A program made the translations under genes and the position numbers. Source: Spirochaetales bacterium (lineage in GTDB: Bacteria; Spirochaetota; Spirochaetia; JAFGXN01). Taken from it: DNA of 41,896 nt. Of the stretch, positions 1-8,205 are shown piece by piece. Below the pieces are notes generated by a model. It was not told the DNA's origin, did no database searches, and was given only the letters and a program-made list of their open reading frames with translations. The stretch is from positions 1 through 41,896 of the forward strand of contig JAFGXN010000078.1 in assembly GCA_016936615.1 (NCBI GenBank). Reading direction: 5' to 3'. Each line of letters opens with the position of its first letter. Position 1 is the stretch's first letter.

Positions 1-1211
1 ATTCTGGCGATGATTCTGGCGATGATTCTGGCGATGATTCTGGCGATGATTCTGGCGATGATTCTGGCGAGGACTCCGGCGATGACTCAGGTGACGACTC
101 AGGCGATGATTCAGGTGACGACTCAGGCGATGATTCAGGTGACGACTCAGGCGATGATTCAGATGATGATTCAGATGATGATTCAGATGATGATTCAGAT
201 GATGATTCAGATGATGATTCTGACGATGATTCTGGTGATGATTCAGATGATGACTCTGGTGATGATTCTGGCGATGATTCAGACGATGATTCTGGCGATG
301 ATTCTGGTGATGATTCAGATGACAACTCCAACGACAATTCTAATGGGAACAACAGCAATAACGCAAACCAAGGCAACATGGGTCACGGCACCCAAGACGA
401 CGGGTTCAACGAGAATAATCCTGGTAACAGCTCTGGCGTTGGTGGCGGGAACGACGACTCCAACGACAACTCCAACGACAACTCCAACGACAACTCCAAC
501 GACGACTCTAACAACGGTAACAACGCAAACCAAGACAACATGGGTCACGGCACCCAAGACGACGGGTTCAACGAGAATAATCCTGGCAACAGCTCTGGCG
601 TTGGTGGTGGGAACGACAACTCCAACGACAACTCCAACGACAACTCCAACGACGACTCCAACGACGACTCCAGCGACGACTCCAACGACAACTCCAACGA
701 CGACTCCAACGACGACTCTAACAACGGTAACAACGCAAACCAAGGCAACATGGGGCACGGCACCCAAGACGACGGGTTCAACGAAAACAATCCTGGTAAC
801 AGCTCTGGCGTTGGTGGTGGGAACGACGACTCAAGCGACAACTCCAACAACGGTAACAACGCAAACCAAGGCAACATGGGTCACGGCACCCAAGACGACG
901 GGTTCAACGAGAATAATCCTGGTAACAGCTCTGGCGTTGGTGGTGGGAAAAGTGCAAAGGGCGGAGATAGCGTAGATGAGGATTCTGACTTCGATGAGCT
1001 TACACTTGATGGCGAGGAGAACAGCGTTGATTGGACAGAAGAGATTGAAAATGATATGCAAGGAGGCGAAGACAATCCCGATGATATCTGGACAGACAAC
1101 GATGGAGATGATCTAGATGATGTGGATTGGGAGGATTCAGACTATGACGATGATTCTGATGACAACGACTTTGATGATGTAGATATGGATATTGATGATT
1201 CAGAATTTTAA
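1..1211 (+). CDS. Acidic low-complexity Asp/Ser/Asn/Gly repeat protein, 5' end outside window
   Basis: The frame is open from the left edge to the TAA at 1209-1211, so the N-terminus is missing. The protein has three parts. First come 28 tetrapeptides of the SGDD/SDDD/SNDN type (3-338). Then four copies of a 24-residue module beginning MGHGTQDDGF and ending GVGGG (ATG codons at 378, 540, 750 and 876) are joined by SNDN/SNDD linkers of different length. Last is a non-repetitive, very acidic tail of about 87 residues, rich in D/E with several W and ending DDSEF. No membrane segment or cysteine is visible in this part. The ATG at 378 is an internal repeat Met, not a start. Repeat codons end mostly in C (AAC, GAC, GGC), unlike the AT-rich neighbours. 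I do not recognise the family. Asp/Gly/Asn repeats suggest an extracellular, possibly Ca2+-binding or adhesive protein, which is inference only. It converges on the bat operon. Confidence 0.8.
   Translation, partial: SGDDSGDDSGDDSGDDSGDDSGEDSGDDSGDDSGDDSGDDSGDDSGDDSGDDSDDDSDDDSDDDSDDDSDDDSDDDSGDDSDDDSGDDSGDDSDDDSGDDSGDDSDDNSNDNSNGNNSNNANQGNMGHGTQDDGFNENNPGNSSGVGGGNDDSNDNSNDNSNDNSNDDSNNGNNANQDNMGHGTQDDGFNENNPGNSSGVGGGNDNSNDNSNDNSNDDSNDDSSDDSNDNSNDDSNDDSNNGNNANQGNMGHGTQDDGFNENNPGNSSGVGGGNDDSSDNSNNGNNANQGNMGHGTQDDGFNENNPGNSSGVGGGKSAKGGDSVDEDSDFDELTLDGEENSVDWTEEIENDMQGGEDNPDDIWTDNDGDDLDDVDWEDSDYDDDSDDNDFDDVDMDIDDSEF
3..338 (+). repeat. 12-bp minisatellite (28 units) with a 24-bp higher-order unit
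   Basis: Twenty-eight in-frame 12-bp units encode S-G/D-D-D tetrapeptides. Five identical units open the window (3-62). From 87 to 158 a 24-bp double unit (TCAGGTGACGAC followed by TCAGGCGATGAT) occurs three times without change. From 159 to 218 the unit becomes TCAGATGATGAT, five times. This layering is what slipped-strand copying or unequal recombination leaves behind. Confidence 0.95.
363..947 (+). repeat. Four-copy 72-bp module with variable SNDN linkers
   Basis: The 72-bp module lies at 378-449, 540-611, 750-821 and 876-947 and is almost identical at base level. Each copy is preceded by codons for NANQGN (NANQDN before copy 2). Start-to-start distances are 162, 210 and 126 bp, all multiples of three, because the intervening 12-bp SNDN/SNDD arrays differ in number. 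The reading frame is therefore kept while length can vary. Confidence 0.95.
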
Positions 1212-1215
1212 TTTT

Positions 1216-1245
1216 AAAAAAAATAGAGCCTATAAAGACTCTATT
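1216..1245 (-). terminator. Intrinsic terminator of the bat operon
   Basis: Read on the minus strand, AATAGAG and CTCTATT form a 7-bp stem around a 10-nt loop, followed directly by eight T (1223-1216). It sits 26 bp past the batE stop codon. On the plus strand the A-run precedes the hairpin, so it mainly serves the minus-strand operon. Confidence 0.85.
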
Positions 1246-1270
1246 ACATTAAAATTGAAAAATATTAAAT

Positions 1271-2020
1271 CTACTCCACTACCCTTAATCCACCAATCTT
1301 TAGCCACACCTTCTCTCCGTCTGGAAGTTTGACGTAGAACCAGCCTTTCTGTTCTTTTAATATCTTGACAACAGAGCCAGCTGGAAGTGGCTGAGAATAA
1401 ATTTCTTCAAAAAAAGAGCTATTCCCAGAATAGGCGTATGAATCTAATAGAAGAACTGCTTCTTGTTTTTTGGTTAAATTTCCAACAATTGCATAGAGAA
1501 ACATCAGCAATGCGAAGGCAAAAAAGATCAACGAATAGAATTTTTTCTTTTTTTTCAGAAAAAGAACTAGGACTAATGCTATTAACAATGAGAAGACCCC
1601 TAATGCTACCTTGCCAAGGATTGAAATATTAAAGAAAATTGGAAAGATATAATGTAAGGGCTTGTTTTTCTCAACTGAATTATATTTACTGGCAATTGGG
1701 GCTGATAGTTGTTCATATGCTTCCTGGTATTTCTGCGAATTTGGTTCAAGCTGTAACGCTTTTCGTAGATAGAAGACTGCATTTCCATCATTTTGCAATA
1801 GTTTGCTAACTACTGATAGATTATAGTAGAGATATGAGTTGTCTGGCATCTGCTTGCTTAATGACAGATAGATCTCGAAGGCCTCGTACAGATATGATAG
1901 ATCATTTTGCTCTTCTGCTATTTCAATCTTCTCCTCGGCTAATTCGAGTTTTTCCATATAATTACCATAATTTGTGGCAAAAAGTAGAATTAAAATTGCT
2001 GATAAGATTAACTTTTTCAT
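1271..2020 (-). CDS. batE: BatE-like TPR and SH3-domain membrane protein
   Basis: The 249-residue protein starts with a hydrophobic export segment (MKKLILSAILILLFA). A TPR-like helical part follows (about 20-105, including YLYYNLSVVSKLL and NAVFYLRKALQLEPNS). Two close membrane segments lie at about 128-148 and 157-175. A C-terminal bacterial SH3-like domain covers about 185-249 (YSQPLPAGSVVKILKEQKGW). This TPR–TM–SH3 order is typical of BatE, the last protein of Bat operons. The ATG overlaps the batD stop as ATGA, so translation is probably coupled. It is the last gene before the operon terminator. BatE probably acts as an envelope scaffold; its exact biochemical role is not known. Confidence 0.85.
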   Translation of the reverse strand: MKKLILSAILILLFATNYGNYMEKLELAEEKIEIAEEQNDLSYLYEAFEIYLSLSKQMPDNSYLYYNLSVVSKLLQNDGNAVFYLRKALQLEPNSQKYQEAYEQLSAPIASKYNSVEKNKPLHYIFPIFFNISILGKVALGVFSLLIALVLVLFLKKKKKFYSLIFFAFALLMFLYAIVGNLTKKQEAVLLLDSYAYSGNSSFFEEIYSQPLPAGSVVKILKEQKGWFYVKLPDGEKVWLKIGGLRVVE

Positions 2021-3657
2021 TTTAGACCTCGCAGTGTATTCTTGATTTGAGCAAGTATTTCAGTTGCTTTGTGGGTTGATGATGGCGAAAATAGGTGTTC
2101 GTGCAAGAGGGCAATCTCGCTTGCGAAGCTTTGGCGGAGTTCACTGTCACTTCGGAGGGTGTTTAACAAGATTGTTAGGGACTCTGGAGAACCATCAATA
2201 TGTGAAAGGCTTTTTTTCAAGCTGGAATATGGACTTAAAGCAGAGAGGGAATTTATTTTTTTTACTAGAAAAAATATTATTAGCAGTAAAATCAATATTA
2301 TCGAGACCACTATTACCACTATTGAGAGAATTTGCTTTGCAGCAAGGCTCTTGCGGTTGTTAAGAACTTGTTCTGCTGAGAAGATCTCTAGCTTCGCAGG
2401 TTTCATTGGCTCTAAGATTAAGATGGGATCAGCGAGTTCTTCTTGGCTGGATGAGAAGACATCCGAGGTTGAGAGGATTTTTGTATCTTTAACCTTGAGT
2501 TTAATCTTTGGTGAGATAATATCAGTGTATTTTTGGCTCTTTGTGTCAAAGACAAGTAATGAGATTGAATCAAGTTCATCTGTTTTAGCATTAAGTGGGC
2601 GAACAAGATATGAATGTATATTCTCAAATGAGGAATCAACTTCACTTCCCTCGTATTCAACTGAAAAATTATCAACTATCTGATCAAAATTAATCGCAGA
2701 TCTATCTAATTTTCTGGTATCGTATGAGCCTTTGATTGTTAGGCTAAGCCGAATTGGGTCGCCGACAAAGACCTCTTCAACAGGAAGAGTTGCGATAAGT
2801 TCAAAATCACGACCGACTAGGCCTGAAAATTTTCCATCAGGTGCTGGTGGTAGGTTTTTCACTGTAACATCTTTAGAATCTGCAATTATAACTAGATTTT
2901 CGTATACATCACTCTCTACAACATTGCCAAAGAAATCTCTAGCCTTTCTGCTACCTGCACGTCCTCTGAACTCCGCAATCGAATTAGAGAAAGAGAGGAG
3001 TCCTGCACTCTCAGGGATAAATGCTACCCTTGTGACAAAATTAGAATCGCCTTCACGATTGAAATAGACCCTGTAATTATTTATTGTTATCATAACACTC
3101 TCTGAATCCTCTGAGACAAGTGGAATGAATTTTCCCTCAAGGGCAGGAATGCTGATTGCTAAATTTGATAAAGATTCATATGCGGTAAAAATTATATCTA
3201 GAAATATTGGCTCCCCGACATAGTATTCTTCTCTCGGAACCTCTATTCTAAGAGAAAAATTCTCATTTTTCTGAGGCTTAATTACATTAACAACACCAGC
3301 ATTCACTATTACAGGACCATCTTCTGTCTCGACGGTGAAAGGGCCTAGAACAAAACGTCCAGGTCCTTTTGGGGTTAGTAAGAAGCTGTGCGAAAATGTG
3401 TTACTTGAAGTTTTTTTTCCATTTATGATACTTACCATGCTTGATGTTCCAGTTGACTGATACTGGGTATTCATACCTGGAAATTCTATTGTATCAGGAG
3501 ATACCAGCCTAGAATTTGTCGAAAATCTAAGTTGAACTGATTGCCCAACATAGACCTCGTTACTTGAGAGGCTGGATTGTGTTCTTGTCTGTGCAAAAAT
3601 CGATATGCCTGCGAACAAATATAAAAGTATTAGATTACCAATCTTTCTCGACATCAT
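2017..3657 (-). CDS. batD: BatD-like membrane protein
   Basis: I place the start at the ATG at 3657 (MMSRKIGNLILLYL). It follows AGGTGG at a 5-nt spacing; the longer GTG frame from 3666 would place that Shine-Dalgarno inside the coding sequence. A signal peptide (about 1-22, ending SIFAQT) leads into a large beta-rich extracytoplasmic region of Ig-like repeats (EVYVGQSVQLRFSTNS, EEYYVGEPIFLDIIF, EEVFVGDPIRLSLTI). A single membrane helix at about 450-474 is followed by a short cytoplasmic tail. The repeated VGxP/SxxL motif and architecture match BatD. The gene overlaps batC by 23 bp and batE by 4 bp. In Bat systems BatD is thought to be a periplasmic-facing partner of the vWA proteins BatA and BatB. 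Confidence 0.88.
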   Translation of the reverse strand: MMSRKIGNLILLYLFAGISIFAQTRTQSSLSSNEVYVGQSVQLRFSTNSRLVSPDTIEFPGMNTQYQSTGTSSMVSIINGKKTSSNTFSHSFLLTPKGPGRFVLGPFTVETEDGPVIVNAGVVNVIKPQKNENFSLRIEVPREEYYVGEPIFLDIIFTAYESLSNLAISIPALEGKFIPLVSEDSESVMITINNYRVYFNREGDSNFVTRVAFIPESAGLLSFSNSIAEFRGRAGSRKARDFFGNVVESDVYENLVIIADSKDVTVKNLPPAPDGKFSGLVGRDFELIATLPVEEVFVGDPIRLSLTIKGSYDTRKLDRSAINFDQIVDNFSVEYEGSEVDSSFENIHSYLVRPLNAKTDELDSISLLVFDTKSQKYTDIISPKIKLKVKDTKILSTSDVFSSSQEELADPILILEPMKPAKLEIFSAEQVLNNRKSLAAKQILSIVVIVVSIILILLLIIFFLVKKINSLSALSPYSSLKKSLSHIDGSPESLTILLNTLRSDSELRQSFASEIALLHEHLFSPSSTHKATEILAQIKNTLRGLK

Positions 3658-4540
3658 AGTTCCCACCTTTTTGATAATAATAATATTCTTTCTTGTCTAT
3701 TTTTGATTTTTCTTGCTCAAGGATTGCCCTGGCTTCTTCTGCTTCGGGGCTCTCTTCATCCTTGTCATTGCCATCTTTAGCTACAGATGGATCTTGGGTC
3801 TCAGCCGAGTTCTCGTCCTGGCTCGAAGATGGAGATTGATCTGCAGCAGCATTTTCCTCGGAGGAGAGTTGCGCAGATTGTTGGTCTTGCTGAGAATCCT
3901 CGCCCTGTGAAGCCTCTTGTTGCTGCGATTGTGAAGCTGTCTGGTCTTGTGATTCTTGCTCCGTTCCTTGGTTGCCCTGCTGATTCTCAGAATTTTCACT
4001 ACCTTGTTGCTGATCCTGGCCTTGCTGATCTTGCTGCTGTTGATCTTGACCTTGTTGGTTCTGCTGATCCTGATCTTCGCCCTGTTGATCCTGCTTTTGT
4101 TGTTCTTGCTCTTGCTCTTGCTTCATAAGATTTATTAGATTTACGACAATCTCTGTGTTTTTTGCAACATCCTCATAGAGAAGATCATATTTTTGCTCAT
4201 TTTCAATAAATGAAGCTGCTTGTCTATAGTGAATTAAGGCAAGTTCTAAAGCCTCAGCAAACTCTTTTCGTGCATCAGCTTCCAGGGGTTTTGTTCCAGA
4301 TTCGCTAATCTCTTCGACTTCCTTGCTTGCGTTTAAAAAAATTAAATTCCCCTGAAAAAAATACTTCGTTGCCTTCGCATATTGGGTATCAAGTGCGGAA
4401 ATTTTTAGTAGATGTGAATCCACTTTTTTTTCTTTATTATAAAGAATTACTCCTATCATATTAGGTGTTAAAACTGCAAAGATTATTAATAAGAGAAAGA
4501 ACACAAGGCTTGTTAAAATAAGTGCTATCTTCTTTTTCAT
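3635..4540 (-). CDS. batC: BatC-like protein with long Gln-rich linker
   Basis: The 301-residue protein has an N-terminal membrane anchor (about 5-33) and a helical TPR-like region (about 45-138). A low-complexity Q/E/D/S stretch runs from about 140 to 260 and is dominated by QDQQ-type repeats. The C-terminal segment ends YDVEKDW, and a terminal EKDW-like motif is what I know from BatC proteins. The start ATG overlaps the batB stop (ATGA) and is preceded by AGGAGG. Its final codons for KGG double as the Shine-Dalgarno of batD, so the two are tightly coupled. The glutamine tract is much longer than needed for a TPR protein and may be a flexible spacer; this is inference. Confidence 0.82.
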   Translation of the reverse strand: MKKKIALILTSLVFFLLLIIFAVLTPNMIGVILYNKEKKVDSHLLKISALDTQYAKATKYFFQGNLIFLNASKEVEEISESGTKPLEADARKEFAEALELALIHYRQAASFIENEQKYDLLYEDVAKNTEIVVNLINLMKQEQEQEQQKQDQQGEDQDQQNQQGQDQQQQDQQGQDQQQGSENSENQQGNQGTEQESQDQTASQSQQQEASQGEDSQQDQQSAQLSSEENAAADQSPSSSQDENSAETQDPSVAKDGNDKDEESPEAEEARAILEQEKSKIDKKEYYYYQKGGNYDVEKDW

Positions 4541-5532
4541 AACAATAACTGCCTCCTAATTGTTGCAGAAACAAGTACCAATAATAGACTTACTGCTAAA
4601 AACCATGAAAAAATCATGTTATAACTGTATTCATCTTCGCCTTCAACTTTTTTTAACTCGCCTTTTTTTATAAACTCTTTGAAAATAGAGCCTAAATCTA
4701 CCCTGTTATCTCCAACATTTACAAAAATTATGTTTTTTGAGACTGCTGCTATATCTTTTAGAACTTTAGGATCAAATTTAGTGTAGACAAGTTCACCATT
4801 GTGGCGTAGATACTCTTTCTTCCCATTTTCTCCTGAAATCGGGATTAGTCCACCTTTTTCCTCATTACCTAATCCAACAATCAATATTCTCACCCCTTTA
4901 TCAGCTAAACGGGATGCAATCGATGTGGGATAGCTCTCTTGATCCTCTCCATCTGTAATCAATACAATATCGCGGTAGCGCTGCTCTTCCTCTACAAAAA
5001 GGAGATTATCAACCCGGCGCAGCGCATCTCCAAGTCGTGTGCCTCCACGTGAGACTGCATCAGGTGAAAGTTCATAGAGAGCTTGCTCAAAAAAAATGTA
5101 ATCGGTTGTAAATGGGACCTTGATCACTGCATTACCACCAAATGCGACTAAGGCTACCCGGTTACCAGAAAAGCTCTCTATACAATCCTTAATTGCCTGT
5201 TTTGCTTGTTGTAATCGGTTAGGATATAAATCTTCTGCCAACATGCTGTTTGAAACATCTAATAAGAAGACTACATCACGACCATAATCACTTTTTTTAA
5301 CTAGCTCTTTCCCTCGGTAGGGTCCTGCAAGAGCAAATATCATGAAAAATATTGCTAAATTTAGAGCAAATATCGAAAAGAAATCAATTAGTATAATCTT
5401 TTTGATATCTTTTACAAGTTTTAAAATTTTTAATAGTCTGATTTTTCTAATGAAAAAAAAGATACTTACGACTACAATTGGGATCATTAAAAATATCCAA
5501 TAGAGGTTTTGCGGATATCGAAACTCAATCAT
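4537..5532 (-). CDS. batB: BatB, von Willebrand factor A domain membrane protein
   Basis: The 331-residue protein has two N-terminal membrane helices (about 10-28 and 48-70), a vWA domain (about 87-280) and a C-terminal helix (about 307-325). The metal-ion-dependent adhesion site is intact: DVSNS (D92, S94, S96), the RGGTRLGDAL threonine, and the ITDGED aspartate near 198. This TM–vWA–TM plan is the BatA/BatB family. It is the second of two adjacent vWA genes, overlapping batA by ATGA and carrying its own AGGAGG Shine-Dalgarno. The vWA domain probably binds a protein partner through a divalent metal in the envelope. Confidence 0.9.
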   Translation of the reverse strand: MIEFRYPQNLYWIFLMIPIVVVSIFFFIRKIRLLKILKLVKDIKKIILIDFFSIFALNLAIFFMIFALAGPYRGKELVKKSDYGRDVVFLLDVSNSMLAEDLYPNRLQQAKQAIKDCIESFSGNRVALVAFGGNAVIKVPFTTDYIFFEQALYELSPDAVSRGGTRLGDALRRVDNLLFVEEEQRYRDIVLITDGEDQESYPTSIASRLADKGVRILIVGLGNEEKGGLIPISGENGKKEYLRHNGELVYTKFDPKVLKDIAAVSKNIIFVNVGDNRVDLGSIFKEFIKKGELKKVEGEDEYSYNMIFSWFLAVSLLLVLVSATIRRQLLL

Positions 5533-6527
5533 GGCAACCTCCTATAGATTGTGGTAATTAATAGTCCATAGAGAATTAAAAAAATAAGTCCAGGAATTAA
5601 AAATCTCTTGTAGAGCGGTCGTGTCTTACGATTTGACTGTTCTTGAAGGCTTGATTTCTCTATTGAATCTATCTCTTTGTAGACTTTATTCAAGGCTCTC
5701 GGAGAGTCAGCCTGGAAGTATTTCCCACCTGTTACTTCTGCTATATTCTCAAGTGTCTTAGTTGCATTTGCATAATCGCTCATCTCGAAGATTCCAACCC
5801 TTCCAGTATAAAAGTTTATTGTATAGACCTTAATACCTGATTCAGCAGCATATTCAGCAGCTTCTGCAGGAGCGACCTTACCCCTATTATTTGAACCATC
5901 TGTTAGAAGAATAACAAATCTACCTTTTACATTATAATCATCTTGCTCATTTAAGAGAACTAGGCGTGCAACTGCTGATGCTAATGCATCTCCAATATTT
6001 GTTCCATCTTCATCTGTTCGAGGAGTTGCTGTTCGAAGGAGGTCAATTGTATCATCAAATAGATTATGATTTAACGAGAGAGGATAGACAGTTTCAGGAT
6101 ATCCTGCATAAGAGACAAGACCTATTAAATCATCTTTACGTCCATCTAGCCCTATTTCTGGATCTCCAAGGACAAAGCTTTTTGCTGCGTTAATAGCATG
6201 ATAATATCTTGTCTTTCCATCACCAGCATCAACTGTCATACTTGAAGATCTATCAAGCACAAGCTGCACTGCATAACCTTCTTTCTTATTCTGTTCAAAT
6301 CCTTCGATTTTCTCAAATCCTGCTGCTGCAAAGAGCAGCAACCAGAATGCTAAATGAAGGAACAATGGTGGTATAAACCTGGTTCTGATTCTTAAACTCT
6401 TTTTCTGATTATCGACTAACTTCAACGATGAGAATTTATAAGCAGAGTGAACAAGCATGAACTGAGCTAATATTGAAAACAGGTATAATATTAAAAATAA
6501 AAAGACAAGTGGATACTTTACAATCAT
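5529..6527 (-). CDS. batA: BatA, von Willebrand factor A domain membrane protein
   Basis: The protein has 332 residues with N-terminal membrane segments (about 5-27 and 52-70) and a vWA domain from about 87. The MIDAS motif is LDRSSSM (D92, S94, S96), with the TDEDGTNIGDAL threonine and ILLTDGSN aspartate further on. A C-terminal membrane helix (about 308-326) completes the BatA plan. It differs from BatB by a longer insertion after the MIDAS (DAGDGKTRYYHAINAAKSFV) and by ending in the helix with only a few residues after it. The start overlaps the upstream stop by ATGA. Both MIDAS sites fall at residues 92-96, as expected for paralogues from an old duplication. Confidence 0.9.
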   Translation of the reverse strand: MIVKYPLVFLFLILYLFSILAQFMLVHSAYKFSSLKLVDNQKKSLRIRTRFIPPLFLHLAFWLLLFAAAGFEKIEGFEQNKKEGYAVQLVLDRSSSMTVDAGDGKTRYYHAINAAKSFVLGDPEIGLDGRKDDLIGLVSYAGYPETVYPLSLNHNLFDDTIDLLRTATPRTDEDGTNIGDALASAVARLVLLNEQDDYNVKGRFVILLTDGSNNRGKVAPAEAAEYAAESGIKVYTINFYTGRVGIFEMSDYANATKTLENIAEVTGGKYFQADSPRALNKVYKEIDSIEKSSLQEQSNRKTRPLYKRFLIPGLIFLILYGLLITTIYRRLP

Positions 6528-7348
6528 TGAACACCGCCTTTTAGAAATTTTTCTACTAAACCTTGATCTTTTTCAACCAAAGCATGATACAAATTAGCTA
6601 ATCTTTGGCGATTTATCTTAAATGAATCGCTATCAAATTCTGGTTTCTCAAGAAGTGATGAAAAATATGTTATCAAGTTAGTAGCATTCTCTTTAAGGCT
6701 TGAGCTACAATTTAATTCTTGTGCAACAGCTAATCCTTGCTGAGAATATGCAAAAAGTTTTAATTTGTTCTCAATCTTTAATATTGAATCTGGATTGAAG
6801 ATTTGCTTCACTCTTTTTTTCTTTGAAAAAAGAAGAATAAGAAAAAGAACAAAGGGTGCTAAACTAGCAAAAAATAGAAAGATTAGCAAGAATCCATAAA
6901 AAAAGATAAATTTATATGGGTCGTGACGGTGGGTATACATATCAAACTCTGGTTTTTCTAGTTGATCAGATGTAAAATAAGTATTGACCTTTATCTTAAC
7001 TGGTTCTGCCGAAATAATATGTTTGCTTGTGCCATCAAAGATTAAAAAACCCACATCTTTACAGATTTCAATCTCCCCAACCTCTTTTGGATAGTAATTT
7101 ATTTCAACTGAATTCGATAAAATTTTAGAGGAATACTCATCCGTAGGCAAAGAAAGATCTAGTATCGTTATATTTTCTGGAAACTCGTACTTAATTGTAA
7201 AAATTGTTGCAATACTTCCGGTTGTGGTCTCAATTTTTCTAACGATATCGATACCACTCTCCTGAAATTTATATACTTCCTGATAATCTGCATAAAGATG
7301 AGATATAGAAATTAAGACAAGCGTGATAGTAAAAATTTTAGCTTTCAT
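6524..7348 (-). CDS. Bat-operon exported membrane protein of unknown function
   Basis: This 274-residue protein lies between the DUF58 gene and batA. A signal peptide (about 1-20) is followed by a beta-rich extracytoplasmic domain of about 120 residues (TIFTIKYEFPENITILDLSLP). A long hydrophobic stretch (145-176) is enough for one or two helices. After a KKKR stop-transfer there is a helical cytoplasmic tail of about 95 residues. Bat operons in spirochaetes and other bacteria often carry a similar poorly characterised gene here (BB_0174 position in Borrelia, from memory). The start overlaps the DUF58 stop as TAATG and follows AGGAGA. It probably belongs to the same membrane assembly as BatA and BatB, by context only. 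Confidence 0.72.
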   Translation of the reverse strand: MKAKIFTITLVLISISHLYADYQEVYKFQESGIDIVRKIETTTGSIATIFTIKYEFPENITILDLSLPTDEYSSKILSNSVEINYYPKEVGEIEICKDVGFLIFDGTSKHIISAEPVKIKVNTYFTSDQLEKPEFDMYTHRHDPYKFIFFYGFLLIFLFFASLAPFVLFLILLFSKKKRVKQIFNPDSILKIENKLKLFAYSQQGLAVAQELNCSSSLKENATNLITYFSSLLEKPEFDSDSFKINRQRLANLYHALVEKDQGLVEKFLKGGVQ

Positions 7349-8205
7349 TAATGTCTCCTGATCTCTTCGCGTCGATGAAAAAACTCTACAAAGCTTTCAA
7401 GCCAATCTGAATTTGTCAAAATTTTAAGAAAATCCCCTCCTGATTTTTTGACTAGGCTCTCAACTTCTTGAGATTTCTCCTTAATCGAGTGCTTTGATGT
7501 ATCGATCATCATTGTCTGGTTAGTTTCAGAATCTCGCATTAAGACTAGGCCTGCCTTTGGAAATTTCTTTTCAACTGGATCTACAATATCTACTCCAACA
7601 AAATCATAATGATTAGCAAATGCAGAGAGCCTAGACTCCCATCCTGAATCACAGAAATCGGATAGAAAAAAGACAATTGTTCTACGTTTCATAACCTTAG
7701 AGATATAATCAAATGCATTTACTAAAGATGTAGAGTGAGATTTGGGGGTTGCGCTTAACAAGGTTGAAACCAACCGATAGTTGTGCTCTACCCCCTTTGC
7801 TGGAGGAATAAACTCTTCCACTTGATCAGAAAATAGTAACAAGCTAGTTTTATCGTTGTTTTTTGCAGCTGCAAGAGCTAATACTGAAACAATCTCAGCT
7901 GCTAACTCCTTTTTAGTCTTATCGCCACTTCCAAAATCTCCTGACGATGAGACATCAACTGCAAATAATACTGTTAGCTCTCGCTCCTCGCGATACTGCT
8001 TAATATGGGGTTTTGATGTACGTGCTGTAACATTCCAATCTATCAGACGAACATCATCACCTAACTCATACTCCCGCACTCCATCAAACTCTATTCCAGA
8101 GCCTTTAAATGCGCTTAGATAATTTCCAGCAAATGAGCTTGTAACTTTTTCCTTAGTCAAAATTCTTATTAACTCTACCTTCCTGTGAACTTCAGGAGAA
8201 ATCAT
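7348..8205 (-). CDS. DUF58 family protein of the Bat operon
   Basis: The 285-residue cytoplasmic protein has the DUF58 signature EFDGVREYELGDDVRLIDWNVTAR at about 38-61. A degenerate vWA-like domain follows, with DVSSSGDFG at about 89 and a later FLSDFCDSGW. DUF58 proteins nearly always pair with MoxR ATPases, and here the moxR stop overlaps this start by 4 bp (ATGA). The next gene starts at its stop codon. The usual model is that MoxR acts as a chaperone-like ATPase on the vWA/DUF58 partners. There is no membrane segment, in contrast to the longer membrane-bound DUF58 proteins of other bacteria. Confidence 0.9.
   Translation of the reverse strand: MISPEVHRKVELIRILTKEKVTSSFAGNYLSAFKGSGIEFDGVREYELGDDVRLIDWNVTARTSKPHIKQYREERELTVLFAVDVSSSGDFGSGDKTKKELAAEIVSVLALAAAKNNDKTSLLLFSDQVEEFIPPAKGVEHNYRLVSTLLSATPKSHSTSLVNAFDYISKVMKRRTIVFFLSDFCDSGWESRLSAFANHYDFVGVDIVDPVEKKFPKAGLVLMRDSETNQTMMIDTSKHSIKEKSQEVESLVKKSGGDFLKILTNSDWLESFVEFFHRREEIRRH

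Noticed and set aside
3-338. CRISPR-like array
   Set aside because: The units are contiguous 12-bp codon repeats without spacers and are in frame within a coding sequence.
10-975. Long frame rich in Met/Ile/Thr over the repeat region, plus several minus-strand frames there
   Set aside because: All repeat units are multiples of three, so every frame stays open by accident. Only the frame ending at 1211 continues into a non-repetitive acidic tail with normal composition.
3658-3666. GTG start for batD at 3666
   Set aside because: The Shine-Dalgarno AGGTGG overlaps that GTG, and ATG 3657 sits at the right distance from it.
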